A stretch of 64,000 bases of DNA from positions 1 through 64,000 of the forward strand of contig NZ_LZKU01000203.1 in the NCBI RefSeq assembly GCF_001672975.1. Direction: 5' to 3'. The notes beneath the pieces are model-generated. The model was not told the origin of the DNA. It did no database searches and saw only the letters and a list, made by a program, of their open reading frames with translations. This stretch comes from Mycobacterium sp. 1465703.0 (lineage in GTDB: Bacteria > Actinomycetota > Actinomycetes > Mycobacteriales > Mycobacteriaceae). The position numbers and the translations under genes were made by a program. Of this stretch, positions 60,933-64,000 are shown piece by piece. Every line of letters starts with the position of its first letter. The first letter of the stretch is position 1.

Positions 60933-60943
60933 CGAATTCAGAT

Positions 60944-61762
60944 TCATCGCCGGGACCCGTCCTCGCCGCCGACCAGCGCCATCGCCGCGTCCAGCTCCCG
61001 CTCATCGCTGGTGTCCCACGGCTGGGCCCAGCCGGCGACGTCGAGCAGCGCTGAGATCACCTGGCCAGTGAATCCCCAGACCAGCATCTCGTTGAGCAGA
61101 AACGCCGGTCCGGCCCACCGGCGGCCGAGATCGCCGCGGTAGACCATCAGCCGGTTCTCCGGATTGATGAAGGCGCGCACCGGAACTCGCGCCACGACCG
61201 CCGTCTCGGCCTCGTTGACGACGGCGACCGGGCCGGGGTCGGGCGAATAGGCCAGTACCGGGACGACGTGGAATTGCGACGGCGCGATGAACATCTTTTC
61301 CATCGTCGCCAGGGGAGTCAGCTTGCTGACGTCGATCCCGGTTTCCTCGCGGGCCTCGCGCAGGGCGGTGTGCACCGGACCGTCGTCGGTGGGGTCGGCG
61401 GCGCCACCGGGAAACGCCGCCTGGCCGGCGTGGTGACGAAGGGTCGACGCCCGCACGGTGACCAGCAGATCGGCGTCATCGGGGATACCGCCATCGGGCG
61501 GGCCGGATTCCGGACCGGAGAACAGCACCAGGACGGCGGCTTCGCGGCTGGCGCCGCGCAGGGTTGCCACCGCCGACACGGCCTTACTGGTGATCATCGC
61601 CAGCACGTCGGCCGGCAGGCGGCGCCGGGCCGCATCCGGAACGTCATCGACGTGGTCGACCAGTGGACGCAGCCAGGACGGGCTGGCGTCAGGCTTCAGC
61701 GGAACGGCCCCGGGCGCGCGGGCGGGGTCCCCATTCCGCAGGGGCGAACCCCCAGAACTCAC
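60944..61762 (-). CDS. NUDIX hydrolase, CoA pyrophosphatase-like (Rv3672c-like)
   Basis: A 272-residue NUDIX protein. It has the UPF0035-type motif (STLRHHAGQAAFPGG) immediately before the Nudix box (ALREAREETGI). The family cleaves CoA and its derivatives; substrate here is inferred. Its stop overlaps or touches the marP start region. Confidence 0.86.
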   Translation of the reverse strand: MSSGGSPLRNGDPARAPGAVPLKPDASPSWLRPLVDHVDDVPDAARRRLPADVLAMITSKAVSAVATLRGASREAAVLVLFSGPESGPPDGGIPDDADLLVTVRASTLRHHAGQAAFPGGAADPTDDGPVHTALREAREETGIDVSKLTPLATMEKMFIAPSQFHVVPVLAYSPDPGPVAVVNEAETAVVARVPVRAFINPENRLMVYRGDLGRRWAGPAFLLNEMLVWGFTGQVISALLDVAGWAQPWDTSDERELDAAMALVGGEDGSRR

Positions 61763-61791
61763 GGCCCCTCCAGTCGGTTCAATTTTTCCGC

Positions 61792-62448
61792 TTATCCCCT
61801 GTCGTTGCCGATCGCGGCCGCGATCTCGTCGGCAGAGTTGAAAGCTCGTGGCAGCGTCTGGGCAACGCTACCGTCCGGCCGGAGCACCACCGTCGCGGGC
61901 ATCACATTTACCACGTGCAGCGCGGCCGCTACCCGGCGACGACCATCTTGCAGGGTCGGCAGGCGCACACCGAGCTCGGCCAGTCGCAGCAGAGCGGCCG
62001 TCTCGTTCTCGTCTTGATGCACCGTCACCACCATCACGTCCGAACCGGCCCGACGTTGATACTCGGCCATCGCGGGCAATTCGGCAGCGCACGGCGCGCA
62101 CCAATATGCCCACAAGTTGAGGACCACCCGGCGCCCGGCCACCGCGCGGGCGACGTCGACAACCGAACCGTCGGCGGCGCATTCGGCCGTCACACCGCGC
62201 AGCGCCTCAGGGCCGGGGCTACTTCCGGCGCCGGGACACGGCGGCAAGCCGGCACGCTGTCGCGGACCTGACAATGCGGCGGGGGTATCAGCGTCGCGGT
62301 GTTCCCGGTCGGCCCCTGTTTGGCTGCTCGCGGGCGTCGACGTTGAGGAGGAGTCATCGCGCAGCTGGGCGACCAGCGCCGCGATCAGCGCCGCCACCAC
62401 TGCGAGAATCGCAATGTGCCAGCGGGCCTTCCGGGTCAGCGTCGGCAT
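61792..62448 (-). CDS. Membrane-anchored thioredoxin-like protein (TlpA/ResA type)
   Basis: A 218-residue protein with an N-terminal membrane anchor (about 10-28), a Pro/Ser/Gly-rich linker, and a thioredoxin fold with the active site WCAPC in NLWAYWCAPCAAELP. cis-Pro is in NVMPATVV. It is probably a periplasmic disulfide reductase. It follows nth by 22 bases on the same strand and precedes the NUDIX gene. Confidence 0.88.
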   Translation of the reverse strand: MPTLTRKARWHIAILAVVAALIAALVAQLRDDSSSTSTPASSQTGADREHRDADTPAALSGPRQRAGLPPCPGAGSSPGPEALRGVTAECAADGSVVDVARAVAGRRVVLNLWAYWCAPCAAELPAMAEYQRRAGSDVMVVTVHQDENETAALLRLAELGVRLPTLQDGRRRVAAALHVVNVMPATVVLRPDGSVAQTLPRAFNSADEIAAAIGNDRG

Positions 62449-62470
62449 TGCAGGGTCGGTCGAAGCGGGC

Positions 62471-63268
62471 TTACAGCCCGGCCAAGGCGAGCAGGTGCTC
62501 GGTTTCCGGGCCCTTCACCAGAGGCGCCGCCAACGCGGCTTCGGTGGGGCCGAGACCGAACGAGGGGCAGTCTTTGGCGATCAGGCAGACGCCGCAGGCC
62601 GGTTTGCGCGCGTGGCACACCCGCCGGCCGTGAAAGATCACCCGGTGGCTCAACATGGTCCACTCACGTCGTTCGATGAGCTCGCCGACGGAGTGCTCGA
62701 TCTTGACCGGATCCTTCTCCGTGGTCCAGCGCCATCTGTGCACCAGCCGGGCGAAATGGGTGTCGACCGTAATGCCGGGGATTCCGAACGCGTTCCCCAG
62801 AATGACGTTGGCCGTTTTGCGTCCGACTCCGGGCAAGGCGACCAGTTCGGCCATGGTCGAAGGCACTTCACCGTGAAACCGCTCGACCAGAGCCTGGCCC
62901 AGGCCGATCAGCGAGGTCGCCTTATTGCGGAAAAAACCGGTCGGCCGGATCAGGTTTTCCAGTTCGTCGCGGTCCGCCTGCGCATAATCCAGCGCCGACG
63001 GATAACGCTTGAACAAAGCCGGCGTTGTCAGGTTGACCCGTTTATCGGTGCTCTGCGCCGAAAGGATGGTAGCCACCGTCAGTTCCAGCGGCGTGGTGAA
63101 GTCGAGCTCGCAATGCGCGTCCGGAAACGCTTGTGCCAGAGCACGATTCATTCGTCGCGCTCGGCGCACCAAGCCGGCCCGGGTCTCCTCGGACCAGCGT
63201 CGGGCATCGGCGCCGCCGGCGCGAGCCGATGTTGATTTCGAACGCCCGGACGACTTTGCCGCTGTCAC
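62471..63268 (-). CDS. nth: Endonuclease III (DNA glycosylase/AP lyase)
   Basis: Removes oxidised pyrimidines. The 265-residue protein has the helix-hairpin-helix [13 protein letters not shown] with the catalytic Lys, the Asp in ITVDTHF, and a 4Fe-4S cluster with C-x6-C-x2-C-x5-C ([17 protein letters not shown]). An N-terminal basic tail of about 40 residues is longer than in E. coli. First gene of the nth-TlpA-NUDIX-marP run. Confidence 0.95.
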   Translation of the reverse strand: MTAAKSSGRSKSTSARAGGADARRWSEETRAGLVRRARRMNRALAQAFPDAHCELDFTTPLELTVATILSAQSTDKRVNLTTPALFKRYPSALDYAQADRDELENLIRPTGFFRNKATSLIGLGQALVERFHGEVPSTMAELVALPGVGRKTANVILGNAFGIPGITVDTHFARLVHRWRWTTEKDPVKIEHSVGELIERREWTMLSHRVIFHGRRVCHARKPACGVCLIAKDCPSFGLGPTEAALAAPLVKGPETEHLLALAGL

Positions 63269-63324
63269 GTACGACAGAGTACTGATTTCGTGATCTGACT
63301 GAGACCCCGTGTTGATTCCAGGCC

Positions 63325-63720
63325 ATGTTTACTCTTCGTGTGTCGTGGTTGCTGGTGGCCGGTGTTCCGGCGCTGCTGATGCTGGCGGCGCTGGGTCTTG
63401 GGCGGCTCGAATCCGAGCTTGCCCCCAGCCCCTTGGCAGTAGCCGATGTCGACGAGTTTCTCGAGCGTGCAGGCGGTGTGGATATGCACACGCTGGCCTG
63501 TGAAGGCATGCCGGAAGCGCTGGAATACCTGCATCGCCGCGAGGCCCGGCAGCTATCCGAAGCCCCGCCGGACGGGCGCAGCGCCGGACCACGTCACGCC
63601 GCGCCGTCGTTTGCGATCGGATTCGTGGACCGCGATGAGATGACATTGCCGACTCGTATACACGGCCATTCGCATGTCGATCCGCAGTTTAAGGCACCTC
63701 GACACGCCAATCGTGTGTAG
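63325..63720 (+). CDS. Small membrane protein (Rv3675-like)
   Basis: A 131-residue protein with one N-terminal membrane segment ([19 protein letters not shown]) and a cytoplasmic or external hydrophilic tail with conserved [14 protein letters not shown]. It precedes crp on the same strand, as in M. tuberculosis. Function unknown. Confidence 0.75.
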   Translation: MFTLRVSWLLVAGVPALLMLAALGLGRLESELAPSPLAVADVDEFLERAGGVDMHTLACEGMPEALEYLHRREARQLSEAPPDGRSAGPRHAAPSFAIGFVDRDEMTLPTRIHGHSHVDPQFKAPRHANRV

Positions 63721-63825
63721 CGTTGGCACGTTAGACACAATGGCGTTCCTCTAGACTCGTCACGCGAGCAAGGGGTTAGCCTGCCCGTATCACATTTAAT
63801 TTTTTGGGAAAGTTGAAGAGGCAAC

Positions 63826-64000
63826 GTGGACGAGATCCTGGCAAGGGCAGGAATCTTCCAAGGGGTTGAACCCGGCGCAGTCACAGCACTGACCAAGCAG
63901 CTGCAACCCGTCGACTTCCCCCGCGGACACACGGTCTTCGCCGAGGGGGAACCTGGCGACCGGCTGTACATCATCGTCTCGGGGAAGGTGAAGATCGGTC
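63826..64000 (+). CDS. crp: cAMP receptor protein (CRP family), 5' part only
   Basis: Only the first 58 codons are in the window. The sequence starts [13 protein letters not shown] at GTG 63826, with GAAGAG as the ribosome-binding site 7 bases upstream, and reads into the cyclic-nucleotide-binding fold ([19 protein letters not shown]). M. tuberculosis CRP (Rv3676) regulates by cAMP. The window also contains the Rv3645-like cyclase, a likely cAMP source. The helix-turn-helix domain lies outside the window. Confidence 0.92.
   Translation, partial: MDEILARAGIFQGVEPGAVTALTKQLQPVDFPRGHTVFAEGEPGDRLYIIVSGKVKIG

Overview
The window is high-GC actinobacterial DNA whose gene content and order match the lysS-to-crp segment of Mycobacterium chromosomes (the Rv3598c to Rv3676 interval of M. 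tuberculosis). The PE/PPE pair, mycobacterial EphA/EphE, MarP, LpqG, a 13E12-family gene and the Tad-type pilus cluster point to a slow-growing Mycobacterium. It is not M. tuberculosis: the espACD block, the ESAT-6-like pair beside PPE65, Rv3633, Rv3636-Rv3643, PE33 and the PE_PGRS genes are missing. An extra alcohol dehydrogenase, a 13E12 HNH gene, a VOC protein and two membrane proteins are present. Species was not determined. RefSeq-style comparisons are from memory of the families, not from a search.

Layout. 1-470: a broken lysS caught in a perfect inverted repeat, most likely a fold-back assembly artefact at a contig end. 0.5-10.6 kb (minus strand): coaX-panD-panC-DUF2520 (pantothenate/CoA), two membrane proteins, folK-folB-folP1-folE (folate), then ftsH; most stops and starts overlap by 1-8 bases, so this is a tightly coupled transcription unit. 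10.6-16.1 kb: a tandem palindromic repeat, a VOC protein, then a plus-strand run ephA-LLM oxidoreductase-alcohol dehydrogenase and a 13E12 HNH protein with an SOS-box-like promoter. 16.1-19.5 kb: PPE65/PE32, an AT-rich palindrome-bearing spacer and two orphan membrane proteins. 19.6-26.3 kb: lpqG, a 55-bp tandem repeat, hpt, tilS, a DUF2342 metalloprotease, dacB, ppa and a DUF475 membrane protein. 26.4-31.5 kb: an envelope-sugar cluster (MATE/Wzx-like exporter, PpgS and its membrane partner, GalE1, a GT-C-like membrane protein). 31.5-42.5 kb: tRNA-Thr, holB, a class III adenylyl cyclase, topA, cspA, a DUF1998 helicase and a triple-sensor protein.

42.5-47 kb (minus strand) is a Tad/type IVb pilus cluster: ssd (TadZ-like), TadA ATPase, TadB, TadC, the DUF4244 Flp-like pilin and two TadE-like pseudopilins. 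Next to it lies the intergenic region that in mycobacteria encodes the abundant 6S-like RNA Ms1/MTS2823. 47.4-55.2 kb: a HAD phosphatase, a degenerate Fic-like protein and the dppABCD peptide importer with a DUF4232 exported protein. 55.3-64 kb: acs, a secreted serine protease, a holin-X-like protein with ephE, then marP-NUDIX-TlpA-like-nth on the minus strand, a small membrane protein, and the start of crp, cut by the window end.

The region is mostly conserved housekeeping DNA. The most unusual items are the fold-back at the left end, the start-codon-overlapping SOS box of the HNH gene, two related tandem repeat arrays, the palindromic AT-rich spacer beside PE32, a possible unannotated small RNA near 48.4-48.7 kb, and several proteins that appear to have lost canonical catalytic residues (EphE, the Fic-like protein).
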